This document shows positions 32,431-41,625 of a stretch of 64,000 nucleotides of DNA, piece after piece. The notes beneath the pieces are model-generated. The model saw nothing but the letters and a program-made list of their open reading frames with translations. It was not told the origin of the DNA and made no database searches. A program made the translations under genes and the position numbers. The DNA comes from an uncultured Eubacteriales bacterium (GTDB taxonomy: Bacteria; Bacillota; Clostridia; Oscillospirales; Acutalibacteraceae): contig CAKTFN010000001.1 in NCBI GenBank assembly GCA_934561055.1, forward strand, positions 124,001 to 188,000. The letters run 5' to 3'. Within the stretch, counting starts at the first letter, position 1, and each line of letters begins with the position of its first letter.

Positions 32431-34347
32431 TTACCAAATTGCCTTTTCTGCAATGTCTTTCTTGATCATTGCTTCAAAGTCCTCAATCGAATATGATCCA
32501 ATGTCACCGACACTGCGTTTACGAACCGAAACAAAACCGGTTTCAGCTTCTTTGTCACCGATGACAAGAGTATACGGAACCTTTGCAAGCTGGCTTTCAC
32601 GAAGCTTATATCCGAGCTTTTCGCTTCTTACGTCAACTTCGACACGTTCGATTCCGGCTTCTTCAAGCTTCTTTTTAAGCTCAAAGGCAGCTTCCTGGTG
32701 TCTGTCGGCAATCGGAGCGATGCGAACCTGCTCGGGAGCAAGCCAAACGGGGAATGCACCCGCAAAATGTTCGGTAATTACGCCGATGAAGCGTTCGATC
32801 GAACCGAGAACAACACGGTGAATCATAACCGGGCGATGCTTTTCATTGTCAGCACCGGTATATTCAAGTTCAAATCTTTCCGGAAGTTGCATGTCAAGCT
32901 GAATTGTTCCGCACTGCCATGTTCTTCCGAGGCTGTCGGAAAGGTGGAAGTCAAGCTTCGGACCGTAGAAAGCGCCGTCACCTTCATTAATAACGTAGTC
33001 TTTGCCCATTTCTTCGATAGCTTTTTCAAGAGTTTCTGTTGCAAATTCCCAATCCTTAATGTCACCCATGTGGTCTTCCGGCATTGTCGAAACTTCAATC
33101 TGATAGGTGAGTCCGAAAACGCTGTAAACCTCGTCAAAGAGTTTTACAACATTCTTGATTTCGTCCTTCATCTGCTCCCATGTCATGAAAATGTGTGCGT
33201 CGTCCTGAGTAAAGCAACGTACACGGAAAAGTCCGTGGAGAGCGCCTGAAAGCTCATGACGATGAACAAGACCGAGTTCTCCCATACGAAGGGGAAGATC
33301 ACGGTATGAATGCGGCTGAGATTTATAAACAAGCATTCCGCCCGGGCAGTTCATCGGCTTAATTGCAAAATCCGTGTCATCAATTACCGTTGTGTACATA
33401 TTCTCTTTATAGTGATCCCAGTGACCGGAACGCTCCCAAAGAGAACGGTTGAGCATCATCGGAGTGCTGATTTCAACATAGCCGTATTTTTTATGAACCT
33501 GGCGCCAGTAATCAATGAGAGTGTTGCGAAGAAGCATACCCTTCGGAAGAAAGAAGGGGAAACCGGGGCCTTCGTCAAGAAGCATAAAGAGACCAAGCTC
33601 TTTTCCGAGCTTTCTGTGGTCACGCTTTTTTGCTTCTTCAATCATTTGAAGATATGCTTCAAGGTCGGAAGCTTTTGTGAAAGCGGTTCCGTAAATACGC
33701 TGAAGCATCTTGTTTTTTGAATCGCCTCGCCAGTATGCGCCGGTGCAGCTTGTGAGCTTAAAAGCTTTGATTCTTCCGGTGTCGGGAATATGCGGACCTG
33801 CACAAAGCTCTTCAAATTCGCCCTGACGATAGAAGGAAATCTTTTCGCCCTTGCCTGCGTGTTCCTTGATAAGTTCGATTTTGTACGGCTCGTTTTTGCT
33901 TTCCATAAGGGCGATTGCATCGTCCGGGTCAAGCTCAAACTTTTCAAGAGGAAGCGCTTCCTTGACGATTTTTTTCATTTCTTTTTCAATCTGTTCAAGA
34001 ACTTCCGGAGTAAAGGTTACGTCTGAGTCAAAATCATAGTAAAAACCGTTTTCGATTGCGGGACCGATCGCAAGCTTTGTTTCGGGGAAAAGGCGCTTTA
34101 CGGCCTGTGCAAGAATGTGAGAGCAGGTGTGACGGAAATTTTCTTTTCCTTCCGGGCTGTCAAAGGTAAGAATTTCAACCTCGCAGTCGTCGTTAAGTGG
34201 AGTGCGAAGATCCTTTTCGGCGCCGTTGACCTTGCAGCCGCAGGCAGCTTTGTAAAGACCCGCACCGAGACTTTTTGCAATTTCGAGAACGGTTGTGCCG
34301 TTTTCAAATTCTTTAACGACGCCGCCTTTGAGTGTTACGTTAATCAT
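32431..34347 (-). CDS. thrS: Threonyl-tRNA synthetase
   Basis: About 638 residues from ATG 34347 (GAAAGGAAG upstream); the longer frame extends into the T-box terminator and is rejected. Domains are an N-terminal TGS domain (first ~60), the editing domain with HTCSHILAQAV and the CAGPHIPDTG metal-site region, a class II core (NCPGGMLVYKS, then RVRCFTQDDAHIF) and a C-terminal anticodon-binding domain. It charges tRNA-Thr and is controlled by the T-box upstream. Confidence 0.95.
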   Translation of the reverse strand: MINVTLKGGVVKEFENGTTVLEIAKSLGAGLYKAACGCKVNGAEKDLRTPLNDDCEVEILTFDSPEGKENFRHTCSHILAQAVKRLFPETKLAIGPAIENGFYYDFDSDVTFTPEVLEQIEKEMKKIVKEALPLEKFELDPDDAIALMESKNEPYKIELIKEHAGKGEKISFYRQGEFEELCAGPHIPDTGRIKAFKLTSCTGAYWRGDSKNKMLQRIYGTAFTKASDLEAYLQMIEEAKKRDHRKLGKELGLFMLLDEGPGFPFFLPKGMLLRNTLIDYWRQVHKKYGYVEISTPMMLNRSLWERSGHWDHYKENMYTTVIDDTDFAIKPMNCPGGMLVYKSQPHSYRDLPLRMGELGLVHRHELSGALHGLFRVRCFTQDDAHIFMTWEQMKDEIKNVVKLFDEVYSVFGLTYQIEVSTMPEDHMGDIKDWEFATETLEKAIEEMGKDYVINEGDGAFYGPKLDFHLSDSLGRTWQCGTIQLDMQLPERFELEYTGADNEKHRPVMIHRVVLGSIERFIGVITEHFAGAFPVWLAPEQVRIAPIADRHQEAAFELKKKLEEAGIERVEVDVRSEKLGYKLRESQLAKVPYTLVIGDKEAETGFVSVRKRSVGDIGSYSIEDFEAMIKKDIAEKAIW

Positions 34348-34377
34348 CGTTAATACTTCCTTTCGGGATATTAAATA

Positions 34378-34660
34378 AAATAAAAAAGCTTCACCCATTG
34401 CAAGAAAAATTGCTCAGGGATGAAGCTGAAAAATCAGTTCCACGGTTCCACCCGTATTCCGCTAAAAAAGCGGCACTTTAAAAACTTTAACGCAGTCATA
34501 CGTTGTACCTTATCAAAAATGCTTCGGCACACAGCTCGGGAGCGGTAACCTTTTTCGCTTTTCAAAGCGCCGTTTTCAGCCTCGGCGGCGCATCTCTTTT
34601 TGAAAAGAACGGTGAAAAAAGGTTTCTCTTTCAACGCTTTGTCATGGGTTTAACTTTTAA
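34378..34660 (-). promoter_or_regulatory. T-box riboswitch controlling thrS
   Basis: On the minus strand the leader contains the T-box core GGGTGGAACCGTG at 34453-34441, preceded by a GC-rich stem and a likely ACC threonine specifier in GGTTACCGCTC. The terminator hairpin (34427-34382, arms AGCTTCA/TGAAGCT) ends in a T run. Uncharged tRNA-Thr should stabilise the antiterminator and switch thrS on. The TGGA bulge implies a U discriminator base on tRNA-Thr. The specifier assignment is inferred without a full fold. Confidence 0.88.
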
Positions 34661-34667
34661 CACGACT

Positions 34668-34696
34668 ATTTTATCAAATCAATTGCGATATGTCAA
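34668..34696 (-). promoter_or_regulatory. Sigma-A promoter of the T-box/thrS transcript
   Basis: On the minus strand TTGACA and TAAAAT are separated by 17 bases, just upstream of the T-box leader. Confidence 0.82.
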
Positions 34697-34716
34697 GGAA
34701 AAGGGAAGAACAATAC

Positions 34717-34744
34717 TTGATTTTTTTACCGATTATGCTATAAT
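34717..34744 (+). promoter_or_regulatory. Sigma-A promoter of asnS
   Basis: TTGATT and TATAAT are separated by 16 bases; the asnS ATG is 61 bases past the -10 box. It is divergent from the thrS promoter. Confidence 0.7.
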
Positions 34745-34805
34745 AAGACGGTATTTAATTAAATTCTTGGCAACCGCCTGCGGTCGCCGTTTGGGGGAAT
34801 CACTT

Positions 34806-36200
34806 ATGAAGCGAACCGAAATCGCTGAAATTTTTAAAGACGCCGCTTCTTTTTCAAAAGCGCCCGTAACCGTTTGCGGTTGGATCAGAACCAACCGTGA
34901 TTCAAAGAATCTCGGTTTTATGGAAGTCAATGACGGAAGCTGCTTTAAAGGCGTTCAGGTTGTTTTCGAAAGAGAAAAGCTTGAAAATTTTGCCGACACG
35001 GCAAAGCTTAACGTCGGAACCGCCGTAATCGTAACTGGCAACGTCATTCTCACTCCGGAAGCAAAGCAACCGTTTGAAATCAACGCAACAAAAGTTGAAG
35101 TTGAAGGTTCGTCCACTCCGGATTATCCGCTTCAAAAGAAGCGCCATTCGCTTGAATATCTTCGCACAATCGCTCACCTTCGTCCGAGAACCAACATTTA
35201 CTCGGCAGCTTTTCGTGTACGTTCTGCGGCCGCCTTTGCGATTCACAGCTTTTTCAGAGAAAGAAACTTTGTTTATGCTCATACTCCGCTCATTTCCTGC
35301 AGCGACTGCGAAGGAGCGGGAGAAATGTTCAGAGTAACAACGCTCGATATGGAGAATCCGCCGAGGAAGGAAGACGGAACGGTTGACTTTTCTCAGGACT
35401 TTTTCGGAAAAAGCGCATATCTTACGGTTTCCGGTCAGCTTCAGGGCGAAATCATGGCTCAGGCTTTCGGAAAGATTTATACTTTCGGCCCGACCTTCCG
35501 TGCGGAAAAATCGTATACTCAGCGTCACGCGGCAGAGTTTTGGATGATTGAACCGGAAATTGCCTTTGCCGATCTCAACGATGACATGGAGCTTGCAGAA
35601 GCAATGATCAAATATGTCATCAATTATGTTCTTGAGGCCTGCAAGCAGGATCTTGAATTCCTCAATCAGTTTGTTGATAAGGGTCTTATTGAAAGACTTA
35701 GAGCCGTTGCTTCATCGGAGTTTGGACGAATCACATACACAGACGCCGTTGAGATTCTCAAGAAGCACAACGATAAATTTGAATATAAAGTTGAGTGGGG
35801 TTGTGACCTTCAAACCGAGCATGAACGTTTCCTCACGGAAGAAATTTTCAAAAAGCCCGTTTTTGTAACGGATTATCCGAAGGAAATCAAAGCTTTTTAT
35901 ATGCGTCTTAACGACGACGGAAAGACCGTTGCCGCCTGTGACTGCCTTGTTATGGGCATCGGCGAAATTATCGGCGGAAGTCAGAGAGAAGAACGATATG
36001 ACGTTCTCGTTGACCGCATTCACGAACTCGGTCTCAAAGAAGAAGATTACTGGTGGTATCTTGACCTTCGCAAATACGGCGGAACAAAGCACGCAGGCTT
36101 CGGTCTCGGCTTTGAAAGATTGGTAATGTACCTTACCGGAATTTCAAACATCAGAGACGTTCTTCCGTTCCCGAGAACAACCGGCTCGGCAGATTTCTAA
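34806..36200 (+). CDS. asnS: Asparaginyl-tRNA synthetase
   Basis: 464 residues from ATG 34806, 8 bases after a GGGGGAA site; the much longer open frame upstream covers the promoter region and the antisense of the T-box and is not coding. An N-terminal OB-fold anticodon domain (VTVCGWIRTNRDSKNLGF) is followed by a class II core with YLTVSGQLQGEIMAQAFG, FRAEKSYTQRHAAEFWMIE and the C-terminal motif 3 GFGLGFERLVMYLTG. It charges tRNA-Asn. The aminotransferase gene follows 17 bases on. Confidence 0.95.
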   Translation: MKRTEIAEIFKDAASFSKAPVTVCGWIRTNRDSKNLGFMEVNDGSCFKGVQVVFEREKLENFADTAKLNVGTAVIVTGNVILTPEAKQPFEINATKVEVEGSSTPDYPLQKKRHSLEYLRTIAHLRPRTNIYSAAFRVRSAAAFAIHSFFRERNFVYAHTPLISCSDCEGAGEMFRVTTLDMENPPRKEDGTVDFSQDFFGKSAYLTVSGQLQGEIMAQAFGKIYTFGPTFRAEKSYTQRHAAEFWMIEPEIAFADLNDDMELAEAMIKYVINYVLEACKQDLEFLNQFVDKGLIERLRAVASSEFGRITYTDAVEILKKHNDKFEYKVEWGCDLQTEHERFLTEEIFKKPVFVTDYPKEIKAFYMRLNDDGKTVAACDCLVMGIGEIIGGSQREERYDVLVDRIHELGLKEEDYWWYLDLRKYGGTKHAGFGLGFERLVMYLTGISNIRDVLPFPRTTGSADF

Positions 36201-36217
36201 TTTTGGAGTTGATTAAA

Positions 36218-37495
36218 TTGAAATATTCGGAATACACAAAAGAACAGCTTCTTGACGAAGAAAAGAAGCTTGTTGAACAGTACAATAAATTTAAAGCAAA
36301 AGGTTTGAAACTTGACATGTCGAGAGGAAAGCCGGGTGCGGATCAGCTTGCTGTTTCAAACGGTCTTCTTGACGCAATAACATCAAAAGACTGGGAAAAC
36401 AATGCGGGTAACCACAGCCTTGAATACCGCAACTACGGACTTCTCACCGGAATCATTGAATGCAAAGAGATTTTTGCAAATCTTCTCGGTGTTCCGACCG
36501 ATAACGTCATTGTCTGCGGAAACTCGAGCCTTAACCTCATGTTTGACTATATCACACAGTGCATGATGACCGGCTCGGACGGAATACCGTGGAAAGACCA
36601 GGGAAAAATCAAGTTTCTCTGTCCTTGCCCGGGTTATGACAGACACTTTGCCGTTGCACAGTATTACGGAATCGAACTTGTTCCCGTCAAGCTTACCGGC
36701 CACGGTCCCGATATGGATCAGGTTGAAGAACTTGTCAAAGACCCGACTGTTAAAGGTATGTTCTGCGTTCCGAAATACTCAAATCCGACTGGTGAGACCT
36801 ATTCCGACGACACCGTTGAACGCATTGCCGCAATGACTCCCGCAGCTTCGGATTTCAGAATCATTTGGGATAATGCATATATTATTCACGACCTCAAAGA
36901 GCAAGGCGACGAGCTTGCAAACATTTTTGAAGTACTTAAAAAGTACGGCCATGAGGACATGGTAATCGAATTCACTTCAACTTCAAAAATCAGTTTTCCG
37001 GGTGCCGGCGTTGCGGTTATCGCCGCTTCGGACAGAAACATTGAAATCATCAAAAAGCGCATGAGCGTTCAAACAATCGGCTATGATAAAATCAACCAAT
37101 ACCGCCATGTAAAGTTTTATAAGGACGTCAATGGAATAAAGCGTCATATGAAGCTTCACAGAGAAATTCTTGCACCAAAGTTTCAAGCGGTTATCGATGA
37201 ATTTGAAAACGGTCTCGGCGAATACGGGGTTGCCGATTGGACCGATCCGAACGGCGGATATTTTATCAGCCTTAACGTAATGCCCGGAACGGCAAAACGC
37301 GTCGGAGCACTTTGCAAAGAAGCCGGTGTAACTCTCACGGATATCGGCGCAACATTTCCGTACGGCTACGATCCCGACGACAAGAACATCAGAATCGCTC
37401 CGTCCTATCCGCCGGTCAACGAACTTCTCAAGGCAACAAGACTTCTTTGCATCTGCGTAAGACTTGCCGCCGTTGAAAAACTTCTCGGAGAATGA
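36218..37495 (+). CDS. Class I aminotransferase (aspartate aminotransferase type Ic-like)
   Basis: 425 residues from TTG 36218 (GGAG 9 bases upstream). It fits the family with MSRGKPGADQL near the N-terminus, the segment NSSLNLMFDY, FCVPKYSNPTGETY near 185-198, WDNAYIIHD, and the PLP lysine in EFTSTSKISFPGAG. Members transfer amino groups, probably between aspartate and 2-oxoglutarate, and are common in Clostridia. Cotranscription with asnS, in the order asnS then aminotransferase, suggests a link to aspartate/asparagine supply. Confidence 0.85.
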   Translation: MKYSEYTKEQLLDEEKKLVEQYNKFKAKGLKLDMSRGKPGADQLAVSNGLLDAITSKDWENNAGNHSLEYRNYGLLTGIIECKEIFANLLGVPTDNVIVCGNSSLNLMFDYITQCMMTGSDGIPWKDQGKIKFLCPCPGYDRHFAVAQYYGIELVPVKLTGHGPDMDQVEELVKDPTVKGMFCVPKYSNPTGETYSDDTVERIAAMTPAASDFRIIWDNAYIIHDLKEQGDELANIFEVLKKYGHEDMVIEFTSTSKISFPGAGVAVIAASDRNIEIIKKRMSVQTIGYDKINQYRHVKFYKDVNGIKRHMKLHREILAPKFQAVIDEFENGLGEYGVADWTDPNGGYFISLNVMPGTAKRVGALCKEAGVTLTDIGATFPYGYDPDDKNIRIAPSYPPVNELLKATRLLCICVRLAAVEKLLGE

Positions 37496-37513
37496 TTCGG
37501 ATTTAAAAGATTC

Positions 37514-37546
37514 AACACCGCCGGTGATTCATCGGCGGTGTTTTTC
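37514..37546 (+). terminator. Rho-independent terminator of the asnS operon
   Basis: The 10-bp stem AACACCGCCG/CGGCGGTGTT is followed by T residues. Confidence 0.9.
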
Positions 37547-37572
37547 TCCATATATCATCATGATGACAGCAG

Positions 37573-37601
37573 TTGAAATTTGACGATACCTGTGATATAA
37601 T
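37573..37601 (+). promoter_or_regulatory. Sigma-A promoter of tgt
   Basis: TTGAAA and TATAAT are separated by 17 bases, 32 bases upstream of the tgt ATG. Confidence 0.78.
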
Positions 37602-37633
37602 ATATCAATAATTTTTAGCATATGGAGACAGAA

Positions 37634-38764
37634 ATGTATAAGCTTATTAAAACAAACGGCAACGCACGCAGAGGCGAATTTGTCACCGTTCACGGAACGG
37701 TTCAAACGCCGGCGTTTATGAATGTTGCAACCTGCGGAGCAATCAAGGGAGCACTTTCCGCACTCGACCTCAAAGACCTTAAATGCCAGGTTATGCTTTC
37801 AAACACCTATCATCTTCATGTTCGTCCGGGCGATGAGCTCGTTCGCGACATGGGAGGATTGCATGAATTTACTTGCTGGGACGGGCCGATTCTTACCGAC
37901 AGCGGCGGATTTCAGGTTTTTTCGCTCGCCGGTCTTCGCAAAATTACCGAAGAAGGAGTCACCTTTGCTTCGCACGTTGACGGAAGAAGAATTTTCATGG
38001 GTCCGGAAGAAAGCATGATGATTCAGTCAAACCTCGGTTCAACAATCGCAATGGCTTTCGACGAATGTGTTGAAAATCCGGCCGAATATAAATATGCAAA
38101 ACAATCTTGCGAACGCACGGTTCGCTGGCTTGAAAGATGCAAAAAGAAAATGGCCGAACTGAACGCAAAAGAGGGGACAATCAACCCGAATCAGCTTCTT
38201 TTCGGTATCAATCAAGGCTGTACCTTTGAAGACCTCAGAATCGAAAATATGAAGCAAATCGCAGCGCTTGACCTTGACGGTTATGCAATCGGAGGACTTG
38301 CCGTCGGCGAACCGAAAGAAGATATGTACCGCATAATTTCCGCTGTTGAACCGTATATGCCAAATAATAAGATTCGTTATCTTATGGGAGTCGGAACCCC
38401 CGGAAATATTATTGAAGCAGTCAGCAGGGGAGTTGACCTTTTCGATTGCGTAATGCCGAGTCGTAACGCACGTCACGGCCACCTTTTTACCCACAAAGGA
38501 ATTATAAATATCAATAACGCAAAGTATGAAAAAGACGGTCTCCCGATAGATCCGGAATGCGATTGTCCGACTTGCAAAAACTTTTCGCGTTCTTATATCA
38601 GGCATCTTTTCAAGTGCAAAGAAATGCTCGCAATGCGCCTTTGTGTTATGCACAATCTTTATTTTTACAACGATCTTCTTGAAAGAATCCGTGATTCGCT
38701 TGATAACGACACATTTGAAGAATTTAAAAACGAAAATGTTGATTTTCTTGACACACGAATATAA
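37634..38764 (+). CDS. tgt: tRNA-guanine transglycosylase
   Basis: 376 residues from ATG 37634 (GGAGA 5 bases upstream). Tgt swaps guanine 34 of GUN-anticodon tRNAs for a queuosine precursor. Visible features are the substrate-pocket segment LTDSGGFQVFSLAGLR, the catalytic-site region GYAIGGLAVGEP, the nucleophile region DLFDCVMPSRNARHG, and the zinc site DCDCPTCKNFSRSYIRHL beginning at PECDCPTC. It precedes yajC, as in many Firmicutes. Confidence 0.95.
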   Translation: MYKLIKTNGNARRGEFVTVHGTVQTPAFMNVATCGAIKGALSALDLKDLKCQVMLSNTYHLHVRPGDELVRDMGGLHEFTCWDGPILTDSGGFQVFSLAGLRKITEEGVTFASHVDGRRIFMGPEESMMIQSNLGSTIAMAFDECVENPAEYKYAKQSCERTVRWLERCKKKMAELNAKEGTINPNQLLFGINQGCTFEDLRIENMKQIAALDLDGYAIGGLAVGEPKEDMYRIISAVEPYMPNNKIRYLMGVGTPGNIIEAVSRGVDLFDCVMPSRNARHGHLFTHKGIININNAKYEKDGLPIDPECDCPTCKNFSRSYIRHLFKCKEMLAMRLCVMHNLYFYNDLLERIRDSLDNDTFEEFKNENVDFLDTRI

Positions 38765-38812
38765 ATTTTTTCGACTTTTTCTCAGTTTTTGGCTGAAATC
38801 TTCAAATATCTC

Positions 38813-38841
38813 TTGCAAAAGAACACAATAATCTGTATAAT
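38813..38841 (+). promoter_or_regulatory. Sigma-A promoter of yajC
   Basis: TTGCAA and TATAAT are separated by 17 bases; the yajC ATG is 31 bases past the -10 box. Confidence 0.78.
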
Positions 38842-38871
38842 GTTAATATTATATTTTTGGAGGAACAAGAA

Positions 38872-39273
38872 ATGAACTTTATTTTTGCAACAGCAAGCTC
38901 AACCGCTGCCGGCGGAAGCAACCCAACAACGATGATCCTTCTTATGGTCGGTATGTTTGCGGTTATGTATTTTGTTATGATTCGTCCGCAGAAGAAGAGA
39001 CAAAAGGAAGAGCAGGAAATGCGTAACGCCGTTGAAATCGGTGACGAAATTACAACAATCGGCGGAATTTGCGGTCGTGTTGTTACCGTTAAAGAAAACC
39101 ATCTCATCATTGAAACCGGCGCAGACAGAAACAGAATGCAGATTACCCGTTGGGCAATTCAGAGCAATGATACCGCCAACGCAAGACTTGCCGCCGAAAG
39201 AGCTGCTGCCAAGGAAGCCGCTGAAAAAGCAAAAGCAGAAAAGAAAGCCGCAAAAGGCAAGGATAAAAAGTAA
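38872..39273 (+). CDS. yajC: Preprotein translocase subunit YajC
   Basis: 133 residues from ATG 38872, behind GGAGG. It has one membrane helix (about 20-40) ending in the family motif YFVMIRPQKKRQKE, then the small domain GDEITTIGGICGRVV. The C-terminus is a long Ala/Lys/Glu-rich helix. It associates with SecDF at the translocon. It sits behind tgt in the usual order. Confidence 0.92.
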   Translation: MNFIFATASSTAAGGSNPTTMILLMVGMFAVMYFVMIRPQKKRQKEEQEMRNAVEIGDEITTIGGICGRVVTVKENHLIIETGADRNRMQITRWAIQSNDTANARLAAERAAAKEAAEKAKAEKKAAKGKDKK

Positions 39274-39309
39274 GACAAATAATTATTTTCTTCCGGTAAT
39301 ATTTCAAAA

Positions 39310-39355
39310 AACCTCTTCATATTCTTTAGCAAAGGAATATGGGGAGGTCTTTTTT
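39310..39355 (+). promoter_or_regulatory. Terminator-like hairpin containing the ribosome site of the next gene
   Basis: ACCTC..CATATTC pairs with GAATATG..GAGGT and is followed by TTTTTT directly before the ATG at 39356. The only ribosome site, GGGGAGG (39341-39347), lies in the 3' arm. The same structure can end the yajC mRNA or block initiation. Confidence 0.6.
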
Positions 39356-39784
39356 ATGGCTTCAAAAAAAGTCAGCAGGCAAAAACAAGCAAAAAATTTG
39401 AATCCGACAACAAAAGTTTTTATAAAAACCCAATTTATTTCTGCCGGTCTTTATTCAATCTCTTTTCTTATTGCGAGCGCCGTAGGTCTTTCAATAAATG
39501 TTTCAAAAAGCTATGCCTTTTATGTTTGCATTTTTGCTTTCGCTTTGTCGTCCTTTCTTTGTGCAACATATGCAGGCTATAAAATCCATAAAAACGGAAT
39601 TGCGGTGGGACTTTTGTTTTGCCTTCCTTTCAATATTCTTGTTCTGTTTACATCAATTGCGACGAATTCATTTAAAATTGATTTAACAGCGGTAATTTCC
39701 TTCTTTATTTTAATCGTTTCATCAATGCTCGGCGGGATTTTTTCGGTCAATTTAAGAATTAAAGTTAAACCAAGACACAGGTAA
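39356..39784 (+). CDS. TIGR04086-family membrane protein
   Basis: 142 residues: a basic N-terminus then four membrane helices (about 27-45, 55-75, 80-98, 105-128), matching the TIGR04086 family that follows yajC in Clostridia. The ATG at 39356 begins after the hairpin-embedded ribosome site; the longer open frame overlaps yajC. In many relatives a SCIFF peptide gene follows, but here the next gene is the spoIIM-like one 13 bases on. The function is unknown. Confidence 0.75.
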   Translation: MASKKVSRQKQAKNLNPTTKVFIKTQFISAGLYSISFLIASAVGLSINVSKSYAFYVCIFAFALSSFLCATYAGYKIHKNGIAVGLLFCLPFNILVLFTSIATNSFKIDLTAVISFFILIVSSMLGGIFSVNLRIKVKPRHR

Positions 39785-39797
39785 AGGAGAATTAAAA

Positions 39798-40436
39798 TTG
39801 AAAATCAGCGCTGTTATAACAAAAAAGCCCAGCATAAAAATGCGGGAACTAAAGTTAAATTTTTCAGACAGAACACTTTTTCTGATCTTTTCGGTAATGC
39901 TCTTTTCAATTATCAGCGGAGCTGTTTCATACAGAATTAAAAGTGAATTATTTAAAACGGCAATTTTTGATTCGTTTGTTGCTTTTTCAACCGATCTTTC
40001 CGGAAAAAGTTTTTTTGAAGCGTTTTCCGGTTTTTTTGCCGTAGACTTGTCCGCTTTGATTGTTTTTTCAATCCTCGGAACAAGCGTTTTCGGGGAATTG
40101 CCGATTATTATTGCGACTGTGTTTCGGACAATAGGAATCGGTGCCCTCGGAGCTTATCTTTTTAACAGTTTTGCGCTCGAAGGTTTCAAGTACTTTCTGA
40201 TTATAATTTTGCCGGGAAAAATACTGATGTTTTTTGCTTTGCTTTTGACGGTGCAGAACTGTTTTCAAATGAGCCGAAAAATTCGTATAAATTCAACCGG
40301 AAAAAGCAATGAAATTCCGGATTTAAAAATATATCTTATAAGGAACGGAGTAGCAATGATAATTTTTGCTATTTCGGCGGTTACGGACACATTTTTGCTC
40401 CGATTTTTATCGCAGTATTTTATCCCGAACTTTTAA
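39798..40436 (+). CDS. Stage II sporulation protein M-like membrane protein
   Basis: 212 residues from TTG 39798 (AAAGGAG 8 bases upstream), with about five membrane helices. It has the layout of SpoIIM: a cytosolic N-terminus, a long loop, a glycine-rich RTIGIGALGAYLF segment and paired C-terminal helices. SpoIIM acts with SpoIID and SpoIIP in engulfment. Similarity is moderate and it could be another member of the SpoIIM/DUF95 family. It converges on the xer gene and overlaps it by four bases. Confidence 0.65.
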   Translation: MKISAVITKKPSIKMRELKLNFSDRTLFLIFSVMLFSIISGAVSYRIKSELFKTAIFDSFVAFSTDLSGKSFFEAFSGFFAVDLSALIVFSILGTSVFGELPIIIATVFRTIGIGALGAYLFNSFALEGFKYFLIIILPGKILMFFALLLTVQNCFQMSRKIRINSTGKSNEIPDLKIYLIRNGVAMIIFAISAVTDTFLLRFLSQYFIPNF

Positions 40437-41425
40437 TCATTTTTGCGGTGGTTTTTGCTGAGTGGGCTGTTTTCAATCGCTTTTCTTACCTGCTTATTTT
40501 CAACGTGAGTATAAATTTCCGTTGTTGCAAGGTTCTCGTGCCCGAGCATCTCTTTGAGTACCATAACATCCGCATCTCCATATTGATATAGAAGAGTTGC
40601 GGCAGTGTGTCTGAGTTTATGAACCGAATAATGTTCACTGTCAAGGCCGATTTTTTCAAGATAATGATAAACCATAATTTGAACCGCTTGCCGACCGATG
40701 CGCTTTTTTAATCGACTTATAAACAACGCATTTCGCGAATCGCCTTTGAGACCGTCAACGGGACGAACCGAAAGATAGTCTTTGATTGCGTAAACACAAG
40801 CGTCGTTAAGGTAAAGCATTCGTTCTTTGTTTCCTTTTCCGAGGACTTTCATCGTTCTTCTTTCAAGGTCAATATCGCCGAGATTCAAACCGACAAGTTC
40901 GGCAAGACGCAAACCGCAATTTAAAAAAAGCGTCAAAATGCAGTAATCGCGAAAACGATTAGGACCTTCAACAGCGTTCAACAATTCATTGCTTTGTTCA
41001 AGTGTGAGATATTTCGGAAGCTTTTTCTTTCCGGAAGCAATCTGAAGATGAGAAACGGGATTCGTTGGAATATATTTCATATTATCCGCAACATATTTAA
41101 AAAAGCCCCTTATAGACGAAGCTTTGCGATTTCGTGTTGTAACATTATTGTTTCTTTCCGAAGCGCAATAGCTAAAAAAATCATAAATATCAGCAATTGT
41201 GATTTTCGCAATAAAATTGTCATCAATGAAAGAAAGGTCATAATTTTTGCCAAGTTCCGCAGGGGAAGAAAAACCTTTTTTGGAAGCGGTAACAAATTCA
41301 AAAAGTAACCGCAGATCTCTGACATATCCGCTTGCAGTGAGTTTTGAACAGCCTTTGACCGCAAGCATGTAGCTGACAAATTCATTAACACGTCCCGGAA
41401 GTAAATCCGGATTGTAATCAAGCAT
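40433..41425 (-). CDS. XerC/XerD-like tyrosine recombinase
   Basis: 330 residues from ATG 41425; an ATG 12 codons upstream lacks a ribosome site. It has an N-terminal SAM-like DNA-binding domain and a catalytic domain with Arg in GLRLAELVGL, Lys in LGKGNKER, HKLRHTAA, LGHENL and the Tyr nucleophile in EIYTHV. Xer proteins resolve chromosome dimers at dif. There is no element end nearby and it lies among housekeeping genes, so it is probably the host Xer and not an element integrase. Confidence 0.85.
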   Translation of the reverse strand: MLDYNPDLLPGRVNEFVSYMLAVKGCSKLTASGYVRDLRLLFEFVTASKKGFSSPAELGKNYDLSFIDDNFIAKITIADIYDFFSYCASERNNNVTTRNRKASSIRGFFKYVADNMKYIPTNPVSHLQIASGKKKLPKYLTLEQSNELLNAVEGPNRFRDYCILTLFLNCGLRLAELVGLNLGDIDLERRTMKVLGKGNKERMLYLNDACVYAIKDYLSVRPVDGLKGDSRNALFISRLKKRIGRQAVQIMVYHYLEKIGLDSEHYSVHKLRHTAATLLYQYGDADVMVLKEMLGHENLATTEIYTHVENKQVRKAIENSPLSKNHRKND

Positions 41426-41570
41426 TGTTTCACCGCCAATCGATAAATAAAAATCATTCAATGAAGCATCGGTTCAATATTGTAAAAAATAAGAATTATA
41501 ACCGAGTAGAAAATTCAAGTAATAATGGTTTCAATCATTTTACGATTAAATTTGTTGTTTTATGTCCCCT

Positions 41571-41602
41571 CAACTATACAAAATATTTATTTTGTATAGT
41601 TG
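41571..41602. repeat. Perfect 14-bp inverted repeat in the xer/DUF6873 gap
   Basis: CAACTATACAAAAT and ATTTTGTATAGTTG surround the loop ATTT. No T run follows on either strand, so it may be an operator or a weak terminator. The remaining gap (41426-41625) shows nothing else. Confidence 0.6.
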
Positions 41603-41625
41603 GTACAATTTCTTTTTATCAGTCA

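Noticed and set aside
34503..34805. 101-codon N-terminal extension of asnS
   Set aside because: It runs antisense through the T-box leader and across both promoters. The AsnRS domain and a good ribosome site begin at 34806.
40433..41425. Tyrosine recombinase as the integrase of the mobile element
   Set aside because: It is 24 kb from the element end, among housekeeping genes, and looks like a chromosomal Xer protein. The tnpV-type element should use a large serine recombinase outside the window.
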